Source: JBBDNV01 sp040877415 (GTDB taxonomy: Bacteria; Planctomycetota; Planctomycetia; Pirellulales; PALSA-1355). From it: DNA of 45,960 bases. The notes under the pieces were generated by a model that ran no database searches, was not told where the DNA came from, and saw only the letters and a program-made list of their open reading frames with translations. This document shows, piece after piece, positions 1 to 7,656 of the stretch; position 1 is the first letter of the stretch; every line of letters begins with the position of its first letter. The stretch spans positions 1-45,960 of the forward strand of contig JBBDNV010000209.1 of NCBI GenBank assembly GCA_040877415.1, read 5' to 3'. The position numbers and the translations under genes were made by a program.

Positions 1-2
1 CC

Positions 3-290
3 TCGACGTTCGTCGCGCCGGCGTTGATGATGGCGTTCTGGCGGCGCGCCACGGCGGCCGGCACGATGGCCGCCATGTTGGCCGGGGCCGGCACGATCCT
101 GGCGCTGTTCGTGGGCGGCTCGATCGAATCGGGCACGGCGTTTGTCGCCTACCAGTTGTTGTCGCTCGAGCCGATCGTGTGGGGCCTGGCGGTTTCGGCC
201 GCCGCCGGCGTGCTGGTGAGTTTCATGACGTCGCCCCCGCCGGCGGAATTGGTCTCGCGCTTGTTCGACGCTCCGCAAGCCGCAAAATAG
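3..290 (+). CDS. Sodium:solute symporter family protein, C-terminal fragment (5' end outside window)
   Basis: The reading frame is open from the first complete codon at base 3 and ends at TAG 288-290, so only the last 95 residues are present. The fragment starts with STFVAPALMMAFWRRATAAG; an aromatic-Trp-Arg-Arg-Ala-Thr loop followed by a Gly/Ala-rich helix is typical of the end of solute:sodium symporter (SSS) proteins. Two or three hydrophobic segments follow, then a short polar tail. SSS proteins import sugars, amino acids or organic acids across the inner membrane using the sodium gradient; the substrate cannot be judged from this piece. The MFS gene begins 48 bases downstream on the same strand, so the two transporters are probably co-transcribed. 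Family assignment rests on the fragment only. Confidence 0.7.
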   Translation, partial: STFVAPALMMAFWRRATAAGTMAAMLAGAGTILALFVGGSIESGTAFVAYQLLSLEPIVWGLAVSAAAGVLVSFMTSPPPAELVSRLFDAPQAAK

Positions 291-338
291 CGGCCCGACA
301 TGGATCCAACTGGACACTAAAACCATTGGGAAAAGTCG

Positions 339-1691
339 ATGAGCAATGACACGAGCGGAACGTCGTCCCTTTCCTCGACCGCTCCGATCGGTCGCGGCGC
401 GCAATACATGGCGCTCGCGGCCGCCTTTCTGGGCTGGATGTTCGACGGACTGGAGATGGGCCTGTTTCCGCTGGTCGCGCGGCCCGCGCTAAAGGAGTTG
501 CTCGGCGCGGACGCCGCCACCAGTACCGGCTTGTGGTTGGGTTGGATCACTGCCGGATTCCTGGTCGGCGCCGCTTGCGGAGGGTTGCTCTTCGGCTGGC
601 TGGGCGACCGCGTGGGACGCGTGAGGGCGATGATTTGGAGCGTGCTGACTTATGCCACGTTTTCCGGCCTGTGCGGATTTGCCGAAACGCCGTGGCAGGT
701 CGCCAGCTTGCGCTTCGTTGCGGCGCTGGGCATGGGGGGCGAATGGTCGCTTGGCGTGGCACTCGTCATGGAGATCTGGCCCGCGAAATCTCGGCCCATG
801 CTGGCCGGGCTGATCGGCGCCGCGGCCAACGTCGGCTTTCTGTTGATCGCCCTGGTGGGGCTCGTGATGGCCCAGTTCATCGAGGGCGCCGCCGACGCGC
901 TGCGCGCCCTGGGGCTCTCGGAAGATTGGGTCGCCAAGCTGATCGGCGCGGATCAGTCCGGGTGGCGGTTGCTGATGTTCGTCGGCGCGACGCCGGCGCT
1001 GCTGACCTTTCTGGTGCGCCTTTTCGTGCCCGAGAGCCGGCGCTGGCAACAGGCCGCGCAAACCGCGCCGCCGGCGCGCATCGCCGACATCTTTCAGCCC
1101 GGCCTGCGGCACAAGACTCTGCTCGGCATGAGCCTGGGCGCCGTCGCGTTGATTGGAACTTGGGCCTCGCTCCAATGGGCGCCGCCGTGGGCCCACGCGA
1201 TGGCTGAGAACACCGCGTATGCCCAAACGGCTCCGTCGTATACGCAAATTTGCTCCGCGATCGGCGCAATCGCCGGCACCTTGGGCGCCGCTTATTTCGC
1301 CGAATGGTTCAGCCGGCGCAAAAGTTACTTCGCCTTGTGTCTTGGATCGTTACTGGTGTGTGCCTATCTGTTCCGCGCGCCGATGCAGTTCGACGGCAAG
1401 TTCCTCGTTCTCATCACCGTGGCCGGCGGCCTGACGGCGAGCTTTTACGGATGGCTGCCGCTGTACCTCCCCGAGCTCTTCCCCACCCGCATCCGCGCCA
1501 CAGGGCAGGGGTTTGCCTTCAACTTCGGCCGCATCCTGGCAGCCATCGGGGCGCTCCAGAGTGGACGACTGCTCGACTACTTCGAGCAGGACTACGCCCG
1601 CATGTGCTCGATCATGAGCCTCGTCTACCTGGTGGGAATGGTGCTCGTCTGGTTTTGTCCCGAGACCAAGGGCCAGCCGCTGCCGGACTGA
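339..1691 (+). CDS. MFS transporter (sugar/organic acid porter type)
   Basis: The product has 450 residues, a normal MFS length, with about twelve hydrophobic segments. An acidic motif in the first helix (FDGLEMGLFPLVARP, about residues 35-49) is followed by the MFS loop 2-3 signature GWLGDRVGR at residues 86-94. The C-terminus carries PETKG, typical of sugar and organic-acid porters. It is expected to be an inner-membrane, ion-coupled transporter for a small organic solute; the substrate is not readable from sequence. A central loop of about 40 residues around residues 180-215 is longer than in minimal MFS proteins. The ATG at 339 has a purine-rich stretch (GGGAAAAG) upstream. It probably shares a transcript with the symporter fragment before it. 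The next gene starts 181 bases downstream. Confidence 0.85.
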   Translation: MSNDTSGTSSLSSTAPIGRGAQYMALAAAFLGWMFDGLEMGLFPLVARPALKELLGADAATSTGLWLGWITAGFLVGAACGGLLFGWLGDRVGRVRAMIWSVLTYATFSGLCGFAETPWQVASLRFVAALGMGGEWSLGVALVMEIWPAKSRPMLAGLIGAAANVGFLLIALVGLVMAQFIEGAADALRALGLSEDWVAKLIGADQSGWRLLMFVGATPALLTFLVRLFVPESRRWQQAAQTAPPARIADIFQPGLRHKTLLGMSLGAVALIGTWASLQWAPPWAHAMAENTAYAQTAPSYTQICSAIGAIAGTLGAAYFAEWFSRRKSYFALCLGSLLVCAYLFRAPMQFDGKFLVLITVAGGLTASFYGWLPLYLPELFPTRIRATGQGFAFNFGRILAAIGALQSGRLLDYFEQDYARMCSIMSLVYLVGMVLVWFCPETKGQPLPD

Positions 1692-1872
1692 GAAGTGACC
1701 GCGCCCCGATCGCATAAATCCTTGTCGGGCTGCAACTTGCAGTTGCCAACCGGGCGCGCAATTCGTCTTTACGCTCGTGGGGACCCCCGGGTAGAATGCC
1801 CGCCCCTTTGACGCGGCGGGCCGCGCTTGCCCGAAATTCTCACAGCGACTGCAAAAACAGGAATCGACAACG

Positions 1873-4602
1873 GTGTCCAAGGACGGACCCCCCAGTGGCG
1901 ATCAACTATTTCTGGCGCGTCCCTTCTTGCTGGGAACGCGGCTGATCTTGACCTATCCGGTCACGACGCTGGCGATCATGCTCAGTCTGGCAGCGGCCGC
2001 TTGCTATCTGACCGCTACGCGGCTGGGTTATCAGACCAGCCGCATGGATCTGCTCGATGCGAGAAGCAATTACAACCAACTGTGGACCGAGTACATCGAG
2101 GAGTTCGGCGACGAGGACGACGCCGTGGTGGTCGTCGAAGGCGCCGGCCGGGAACAAGTGGTGCCGGTGCTCGAGGAGCTCTCGGCGGCGCTGGCGCGCG
2201 AGGATCGGCTGTTCCACGCGGTGTTGCACGAAGTAGACCTGGGCAAAATCCGCTCCAAGGGTTTGCACTATCTTTCGCCCGACGAACTGTCGGACGTCGA
2301 CGGCTTTCTAACCGAGCTGGGGCCAATTCTGGCCGGTGATTGGTCGTCGCTGAACACCAGCGCGATGGCCGGCGGCTTCATGCGCCAACTCGAGGCATCC
2401 AACGGCGATCCGGCGAAAACCGCGCAGGCGCGCGGCCGCTTGCGCCGTCTGGCCGGCAGCCTGGGAGCATCTCTCGGCCAGCGCGGGCGATACCAATCGC
2501 CATGGCCCGAAATGCCTTCTTCATTCGCCATCCTCAGCGAACTAAACTCCGAGTACCTGTTGACCAAGCAGGGGCAGCTTGGGTTCGTCCTGTTGCGGCT
2601 GGCCCGGGGCGAAGACACGTTCAACCACTGTACCGAGGCGACGGACGCGCTGCGCGACCTGATCGCGCGGTCGCAGGCCCGGCATGCCGACGTCAAAATC
2701 GGACTGACTGGGCTGCCGATCATGGAAAATGACGAGATGCGCTCCAGCCAGACGTCGATGTTCTGGGCCAGTCTCGTGTCGATGGTCGGCGTGGGGTTGT
2801 TGTTCGTGGCCGGTTTCGGCGGGGTCCGGCACGCGTTGTTGGCCAACGCGATTCTGCTGGTCGGCATGGCCCTGGCATTCGGATATGCGACGCTGGTGGT
2901 CGGCCATTTGAACATTCTGAGCGTCACGTTCACGGTGACGCTGATCGGCATCGGCATCGACTTTGGGGTCTACTACGTCGCCCGCTACCTGCAGCTTCGC
3001 GGCGAAAACAAGGACTGCGAAACGGCCCTTTTAGAGACGGCGCGGACCGCCGGACCGGCCATCACCGCCGGCGCCGTCACGACCTCGATCGCGTTTTTCG
3101 CGGCCGGGCTGACGAGCTTCAAGGGAGTGTCCGAGATGGGCATCATTGCCGGCGGCGGCATCCTGCTGTGCGCGATTGCCGAGCTGGTGATGCTGCCGGC
3201 CTCGATCTGGCTGGTGGATCGCAGCGGCTGGGGCGTGAAGATGCCCAAGCCTTTGGGCGTGCATCGCTGGATAGCCCCGCTGTTTAAATTTCCCCGCATC
3301 ACGCTGGCAGTGAGCGCGGCCGCCACGGCTTTCGTGGGACTGGGCCTTAGCCGGCTGTGGTACGACAACAACCTGTTGAACATGCAGGCCGAGGGGCTGG
3401 AAAGCGTCGCGCTCGAGCGAAAGCTGCTGTCCGAGTGCAATCAAAGCGTCTGGTACGCCCTGTCGATCGCCGACAGCCGCGAAGAGCTGCTCGCGCGCAA
3501 AAAACAATTCTTAGAGCTCGAGTCGGTCGAGCGGACCGAGGAAATCGTGTCGCTATTGCCGGTCGACGACGAGGTGAAAAGGCCGACCATCGCCAGGATT
3601 CAAAAGCGCCTGGCCTTGCTGCCCGAACGTCCCGACTTGATCACGGTCGACACGCCCGAAGCGCTGGGGCAGGTCCTGGGCCAGGTGCAAGACCTGCTCG
3701 CCCAATCGCGGATCGACGAAAAATGCGTGCGGCAATTGGAGGCCGTGCGCGACCTGCTGCGCCGCATGCCGACCACCGACTGCTACGCCCAGTTGACGCG
3801 CTTTCAACAGGAAATGGCCGGCGACCTGTTGAGCCGGCTGCACATCCTCAAAAGCATCGCCAACCCCGAGCCGCCCAAGCTCACCGATTTGCCGGCCAGT
3901 CTCGTCGATCGGTTCGTGGGTCAACACGGCAAGCACCTGTTGAAAATCTACGGACGCGGCGACATCTGGGACACCATGGCCCTGCGCCGCTTCGTCAGGG
4001 AGGTCCGCAGCGTTGACCCGCACGCCACCGGCAATCCGCTGCAGGCCCACGAGGCCTCGCTGGAAATGAAGCAAAGCTATCAGGAAGCGGCCATTTATTC
4101 GCTGCTGGTCATCGTGGCCGTGCTGGTGATCGACTTTAAGAACCTGCAGCACGCCTTGTTGGCAGCCATGCCCTTGGGCATCGGAGTGCTGCAAATGTTC
4201 GGGCTGCTAGGACTTTTCGAGATTCCGCTCAATCCGGCCAACCTGATCGCGCTGCCGCTGATCCTGGGCATCGGGGTCGACTACGGAGTGCACATCGTGC
4301 ACGAATTCCGCGAGTCGCGCGGACCGTATCGGATTTCGCCGGGCACGGCGGTGGCGGTGTTGGTCGACGCGCTGACGACACTGGTCGGCTTTGGCTCGCT
4401 GATGATCGCCAGCCACCAGGGACTGCAGAGCCTGGGCCGGGTGCTCACCTTGGGCGTGACGTGTTGCCTGTTCACGTCGCTCATCATGCTGCCCGCGGCC
4501 CTCACCTGGATGACGCGGCGCCGCAAGCAGCCGCTGCCGGCCGATCCGCGCGTGCTGGAATCGTCGGCGGCACATGCGCCGCCCATGCGCCGCGCGGCGT
4601 AA
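1873..4602 (+). CDS. MMPL/RND superfamily exporter (HpnN-like)
   Basis: This 909-residue inner-membrane protein has the duplicated RND architecture: a first helix, a large periplasmic domain, a bundle of helices, then the same again. The signature acidic residues lie in GIGIDFGVYY (Asp363) and GIGVDYGVHIVHE (Asp803), each opening a helix bundle that ends in a LPA motif (VMLPASIWL and IMLPAALTW). MMPL/RND proteins use the proton gradient to move lipids or hydrophobic molecules. Length and layout match the hopanoid-associated HpnN transporters, but no hopanoid genes are in the window, so that subfamily is tentative. Translation starts at a GTG at 1873; no ATG in this frame precedes the first helix. 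The C-terminal ~25 residues are polar and cytoplasmic. It converges on the minus-strand gene 27 bases away. Confidence 0.85.
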   Translation: MSKDGPPSGDQLFLARPFLLGTRLILTYPVTTLAIMLSLAAAACYLTATRLGYQTSRMDLLDARSNYNQLWTEYIEEFGDEDDAVVVVEGAGREQVVPVLEELSAALAREDRLFHAVLHEVDLGKIRSKGLHYLSPDELSDVDGFLTELGPILAGDWSSLNTSAMAGGFMRQLEASNGDPAKTAQARGRLRRLAGSLGASLGQRGRYQSPWPEMPSSFAILSELNSEYLLTKQGQLGFVLLRLARGEDTFNHCTEATDALRDLIARSQARHADVKIGLTGLPIMENDEMRSSQTSMFWASLVSMVGVGLLFVAGFGGVRHALLANAILLVGMALAFGYATLVVGHLNILSVTFTVTLIGIGIDFGVYYVARYLQLRGENKDCETALLETARTAGPAITAGAVTTSIAFFAAGLTSFKGVSEMGIIAGGGILLCAIAELVMLPASIWLVDRSGWGVKMPKPLGVHRWIAPLFKFPRITLAVSAAATAFVGLGLSRLWYDNNLLNMQAEGLESVALERKLLSECNQSVWYALSIADSREELLARKKQFLELESVERTEEIVSLLPVDDEVKRPTIARIQKRLALLPERPDLITVDTPEALGQVLGQVQDLLAQSRIDEKCVRQLEAVRDLLRRMPTTDCYAQLTRFQQEMAGDLLSRLHILKSIANPEPPKLTDLPASLVDRFVGQHGKHLLKIYGRGDIWDTMALRRFVREVRSVDPHATGNPLQAHEASLEMKQSYQEAAIYSLLVIVAVLVIDFKNLQHALLAAMPLGIGVLQMFGLLGLFEIPLNPANLIALPLILGIGVDYGVHIVHEFRESRGPYRISPGTAVAVLVDALTTLVGFGSLMIASHQGLQSLGRVLTLGVTCCLFTSLIMLPAALTWMTRRRKQPLPADPRVLESSAAHAPPMRRAA

Positions 4603-4629
4603 GCGTAGTTCGAAGGGGTGTCGCGCGTC

Positions 4630-5370
4630 CTACTTTTTCTCATGGGCGCGCTCGGCCGCCTTGCGTTCGCGATACTCTGCAAGCACCCCTTGGGGATCCT
4701 CCAGGAACAGATCGCGGCAGCCGGTGCAGCAGACGTAGTACGTTTGACCGTCGTGCGTGACGGCGATCGTGCCCAGACCGCCGGTGACCACGCACTGGGG
4801 CCCACTGGCCGCGTTCTTGGCGAACGAGCTTCCCTTGCGCGTCGAGCCGATTTCGGCCAGTCGCGAATAAACCCCTTCGGCAATTTGCTGTTCGTAGAGC
4901 ACCAGCATCCGATCTCCGCCGGCTACGAGCCGGACCGAGATCCGCGCGGGCCGCCCGGGGGCGGGCTTTAGGGCCGCGACGATCAAGGCGTCATCTTTTA
5001 GCGCGCCGGTGAACTGCTGGGGCGGCGCGGCTTGCTCGTCAACGTGGCCCGAGGCCAACAATACGAACTGTCCCGGCTTTTCGCCCGGCTGCAGCCGGAG
5101 CTGCTCGTAGTATTTGTCGTCGTGGAGTTGGGCGACCAATTCGGCCCGACCTTTCTGGAATCGCCAGGCCCACTCGAACGATTCGGTCCAGGCTCCCGCG
5201 TTCGAACCGCGTTTCAGCAGCCCGACGCCGCGCCACCCTCCGACGTACGTCTGCAACGGCGCGAGTGCGCGCTTGTCGCGAGCCAGGAGATTTCCTTCCT
5301 CGGGCCCGGCCGCCAGCACGGTGACGAGCAAGCTCGCCAGCGACGCGATGTGCGCGATCGCTGGGAACAT
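4630..5370 (-). CDS. Secreted protein with C-terminal YHS/TRASH-like cysteine domain
   Basis: The chosen start is the ATG at 5370, preceded by a strong Shine-Dalgarno (GGGGAGG, five bases away). It gives 246 residues starting MFPAIAHIASLASLLVTVLAAG, a Sec signal peptide. An upstream in-frame Met at 5418 would add 16 residues and bury the signal. The middle (about residues 30-180) looks like an all-beta domain and matches no family I recognise. The end holds a small cysteine unit: Cys193 in PQCVVTGG and Cys214/215/218 in YYVCCTGCRDLF, followed by a DPQGVLAEY helix. That pattern resembles YHS/TRASH domains, which bind transition metals. It is the only minus-strand gene in the window and is divergent from the metallo-hydrolase gene. 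Metal binding in the periplasm is inference. Confidence 0.75.
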   Translation of the reverse strand: MFPAIAHIASLASLLVTVLAAGPEEGNLLARDKRALAPLQTYVGGWRGVGLLKRGSNAGAWTESFEWAWRFQKGRAELVAQLHDDKYYEQLRLQPGEKPGQFVLLASGHVDEQAAPPQQFTGALKDDALIVAALKPAPGRPARISVRLVAGGDRMLVLYEQQIAEGVYSRLAEIGSTRKGSSFAKNAASGPQCVVTGGLGTIAVTHDGQTYYVCCTGCRDLFLEDPQGVLAEYRERKAAERAHEKK

Positions 5371-5375
5371 GTGAA

Positions 5376-5382
5376 CCTCCCC
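5376..5382 (-). promoter_or_regulatory. Ribosome binding site fixing the start at 5370
   Basis: Read on the minus strand this is GGGGAGG, five bases before the ATG at 5370. It is the strongest Shine-Dalgarno match nearby and decides in favour of the shorter protein, whose N-terminus is then a clean signal peptide. Confidence 0.7.
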
Positions 5383-5574
5383 GTTTCGGCAAGTCATTAA
5401 GATTAAGAGCCCGAACAAGCCCGGCGCCGCGGTCGGCGAGGGGGCGCATTGATTTTAACCCCGGCCGGGGATGAACGGACTTGAGCGGTTGGACCAAGCC
5501 CTTGTCGCTGGACGCTTACGCCTTTTACACTGGGGAATTCGCCGCCCGACGCGCATGCATCCCTACAGGGCGTC

Positions 5575-6414
5575 ATGATTCACAATATGCCCGTCAAGAC
5601 GCTGGTCCACAAGGATCTCACGATCGAGGGCTACTCGCGCGCGGCGGTGCAGACTTATTGGCGGGTTCCGGAGCTGAAGGTCGGCTTTGACCTGGGGGCC
5701 CAACCCTGGTCATTCATGGCCACGCCCACCTGGTTTCTGTCGCACGGCCATTTGGACCACGTAGCCGCGCTGCCGGTCTACGTGGCGCGTCGGCGGATGA
5801 TGAAAATGGAGCCGCCGACGATCTACCTGCCGGCGGTGGCCGTCGATCCCGTGCAGGAAATTCTCAGACAGTTTACGCGGCTCGATCGCGGGCGGATGCC
5901 GTGCGAGCTGGTGCCGATCGAGCCCGGCAGCGAAATCGAGCTGTCGCGCGAACACGTGGTGACCGTTTCGGCCACCCGGCACACGGTGCCCTCGCTGGGA
6001 TTTGTCGTCTGGGAGCGGCGGCGCAAGCTCAAGCCGGAATTTACGCAGCTCACCGGCCCACAGATTCGCGACCTGCGGCTGGGCGGAACGGAAGTGACCG
6101 AGGAACGCCGCGTCCCGCGGTTCGCCTACCTGGGCGACAGCGCCCCGGAAGGCCTGGACGCCTGCCCGGCGATGTACGAGGCCCACGTGCTGGTGCTGGA
6201 AATCACGTTCGTGGCCCCGTCGCACCGCAAGGACAAGATTCACAAGTTCGGCCACATTCACCTGGACGACATCGTGGAGCGCCGCGACCGATTCCACAAC
6301 GAGCTCATCATCGCCTCGCACTTCAGCACGCGCTACAGCCGCAAGCGCGTTGCCGATCTGGTCGAGCGCGCGGTCCCCGACATGTTCGACGGCCGGCTGT
6401 ATTTGTGGTTGTGA
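5575..6414 (+). CDS. Metallo-beta-lactamase fold hydrolase, RNase Z-like
   Basis: The 279-residue product has the zinc-binding motif of the metallo-beta-lactamase superfamily, SHGHLDH, at residues 56-62. Further likely ligands are the Asp in YLGDSAPEGLD, the conserved His in FGHIHLDD, and the late His in IIASHFSTRYS. The order and spacing (HxHxDH, then a GD-type Asp, then a C-terminal His before a short tail) resemble RNase Z and related ElaC-type enzymes, which cleave the 3' trailer of tRNA precursors. Planctomycetes also carry paralogues of unknown substrate, so tRNA processing is not certain. There is no signal peptide, so it is cytoplasmic. The ATG at 5575 has AGGG four bases upstream; Met5 at 5587 is an alternative start. 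A 61-base gap separates it from the Kelch gene. Confidence 0.75.
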   Translation: MIHNMPVKTLVHKDLTIEGYSRAAVQTYWRVPELKVGFDLGAQPWSFMATPTWFLSHGHLDHVAALPVYVARRRMMKMEPPTIYLPAVAVDPVQEILRQFTRLDRGRMPCELVPIEPGSEIELSREHVVTVSATRHTVPSLGFVVWERRRKLKPEFTQLTGPQIRDLRLGGTEVTEERRVPRFAYLGDSAPEGLDACPAMYEAHVLVLEITFVAPSHRKDKIHKFGHIHLDDIVERRDRFHNELIIASHFSTRYSRKRVADLVERAVPDMFDGRLYLWL

Positions 6415-6475
6415 CGCAAGGGTGTCTTGGTGTCTTGGTGAATACATTCCTCTTGATTTCACGGGAGACGGCCGA

Positions 6476-7486
6476 ATGAAGCGAGTTCTGGTAGCGCTAG
6501 GTTGCGTATTGACGAGCGGATGGGCGGTGTGCGCCGAGGAAGTCGGGCCCGATTGGGTGCTGGCGACCGACAAAGCCCCCTGGCAGGCGCGCGACTCGCA
6601 GGCTGAGGTCGCATACGGCGACCAACTGTGGATCATGGGCGGCTGGTTCGACTCGTTCAAGCCGGCCCCGCGCGACGTGTGGAGCACCAGCGACGGCAAG
6701 ACCTGGAAGCGCGTCACGGCCGAGGCCCCCTGGAAGCACAGCGACTTGTCGATGAGCCTGGTGTTCGACAAACGCATGTGGCTCTTGGGCGGCTGGTACA
6801 ACGGCCGAATGCCGGGCCACGAAGCGGGCCATGAAGTCTGGTCTTCGACCGACGGCGCCCATTGGGAGCAAGCCACGTCGGGCGCGAGCTGGAGTGCCCG
6901 CATCGCGGCGGCCGCCGTCGTGTTTAACGGAAAGATGTGGATCCTGGGCGGAACCGAGGACTATTATTTCGGCGACGAAAAGAGTCTGAAAAACGACGTC
7001 TGGTCGAGCGCCGACGGAAAGCACTGGACGCTCCAGTGCGAGCACGCTCCCTGGGCCCCGCGGGCGTATCACCAGGCGGTCGTGCTCGAGGGCCAGATTT
7101 ACCTCTTTGGCGGCGGCAACTACGTGCCGAAGTATGAAACTCGGGCCGACGTCTGGTCGAGCGCGGATGGGGTGCATTGGGAAAAAGTCAGCGACGAGGT
7201 GCCGTGGCATCCGCGCCTCTGGTTTTCGGCGGTCGTGTATCGCGATCGCATGTGGATCCTGGGCGGCTGGTCGAACAATCCCTCGCAGAACTGGGGCGAC
7301 GTCTGGTACTCGAAGGATGGCAAGACCTGGAAGCAGCTCGTCTCGAAAGTCATCTGGAAAGAGCGCCACGAGCACTCGGCCGTTGTCTGGCGCGACAAGA
7401 TTTGGGTCGCCGGCGGCCACGCGCAGCCGCTTTCGAGCGAGGTCTGGTCCTTGGAGATTCCCGCGGGCTGGTTCGAGAAGCACTGA
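6476..7486 (+). CDS. Secreted Kelch-type beta-propeller protein
   Basis: From the ATG at 6476 the product has 336 residues. It begins with the signal peptide MKRVLVALGCVLTSGWAVCA. The rest is six repeats of about 50 residues, each with a hydrophobic strand ending in a GG pair (LWIMGGW, MWLLGGW, MWILGGT, IYLFGGG, MWILGGW, IWVAGG) and then a DVWSS(A/T)DGKxW strand. This is the pattern of Kelch/galactose-oxidase-like six-bladed propellers. Such proteins are exported binding scaffolds or, less often, enzymes; no copper-oxidase ligand set is obvious. Upstream in-frame codons back to 6350 exist, but they overlap the previous gene and lie before the signal peptide. GGGAG at 6463-6467 serves as ribosome binding site. 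Confidence 0.8.
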   Translation: MKRVLVALGCVLTSGWAVCAEEVGPDWVLATDKAPWQARDSQAEVAYGDQLWIMGGWFDSFKPAPRDVWSTSDGKTWKRVTAEAPWKHSDLSMSLVFDKRMWLLGGWYNGRMPGHEAGHEVWSSTDGAHWEQATSGASWSARIAAAAVVFNGKMWILGGTEDYYFGDEKSLKNDVWSSADGKHWTLQCEHAPWAPRAYHQAVVLEGQIYLFGGGNYVPKYETRADVWSSADGVHWEKVSDEVPWHPRLWFSAVVYRDRMWILGGWSNNPSQNWGDVWYSKDGKTWKQLVSKVIWKERHEHSAVVWRDKIWVAGGHAQPLSSEVWSLEIPAGWFEKH

Positions 7487-7567
7487 CCAGTCGCCAACCA
7501 AGGACGTGCGATCGCATGGGCGGGGTGCCCTACATTCGCGTCCGAGCCGTCCGAACGGGCCCAAACT

Positions 7568-7595
7568 TTGTCGCATCGCGCCGCTCTGATATGAT
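7568..7595 (+). promoter_or_regulatory. Candidate sigma-70-type promoter for the DUF1592/DUF1552 pair
   Basis: TTGTCG (7568-7573) and TATGAT (7590-7595) are separated by 16 bases, with four and five of six matches to the consensus boxes. The site is in the 170-base gap before the cytochrome gene, about 60 bases upstream of its ATG, in a locally AT-richer stretch. This is a pattern match only. Confidence 0.4.
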
Positions 7596-7656
7596 AGAAT
7601 ACTGGACCCGCCGTCCGGCCCCGCCTCGAAATCCGAAACCCTGCCTTGGATCTGTC

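Noticed and set aside
5710..6903. A 397-codon minus-strand frame across the metallo-hydrolase and Kelch genes
   Set aside because: It spans two well-supported + strand genes and their gap, and its translation is low in complexity without domains; it is an antisense shadow.
7177..7656. N-terminal extension of the DUF1592 cytochrome frame
   Set aside because: It overlaps the Kelch gene and crosses the promoter candidate; the ATG at 7657 begins a proper signal peptide.
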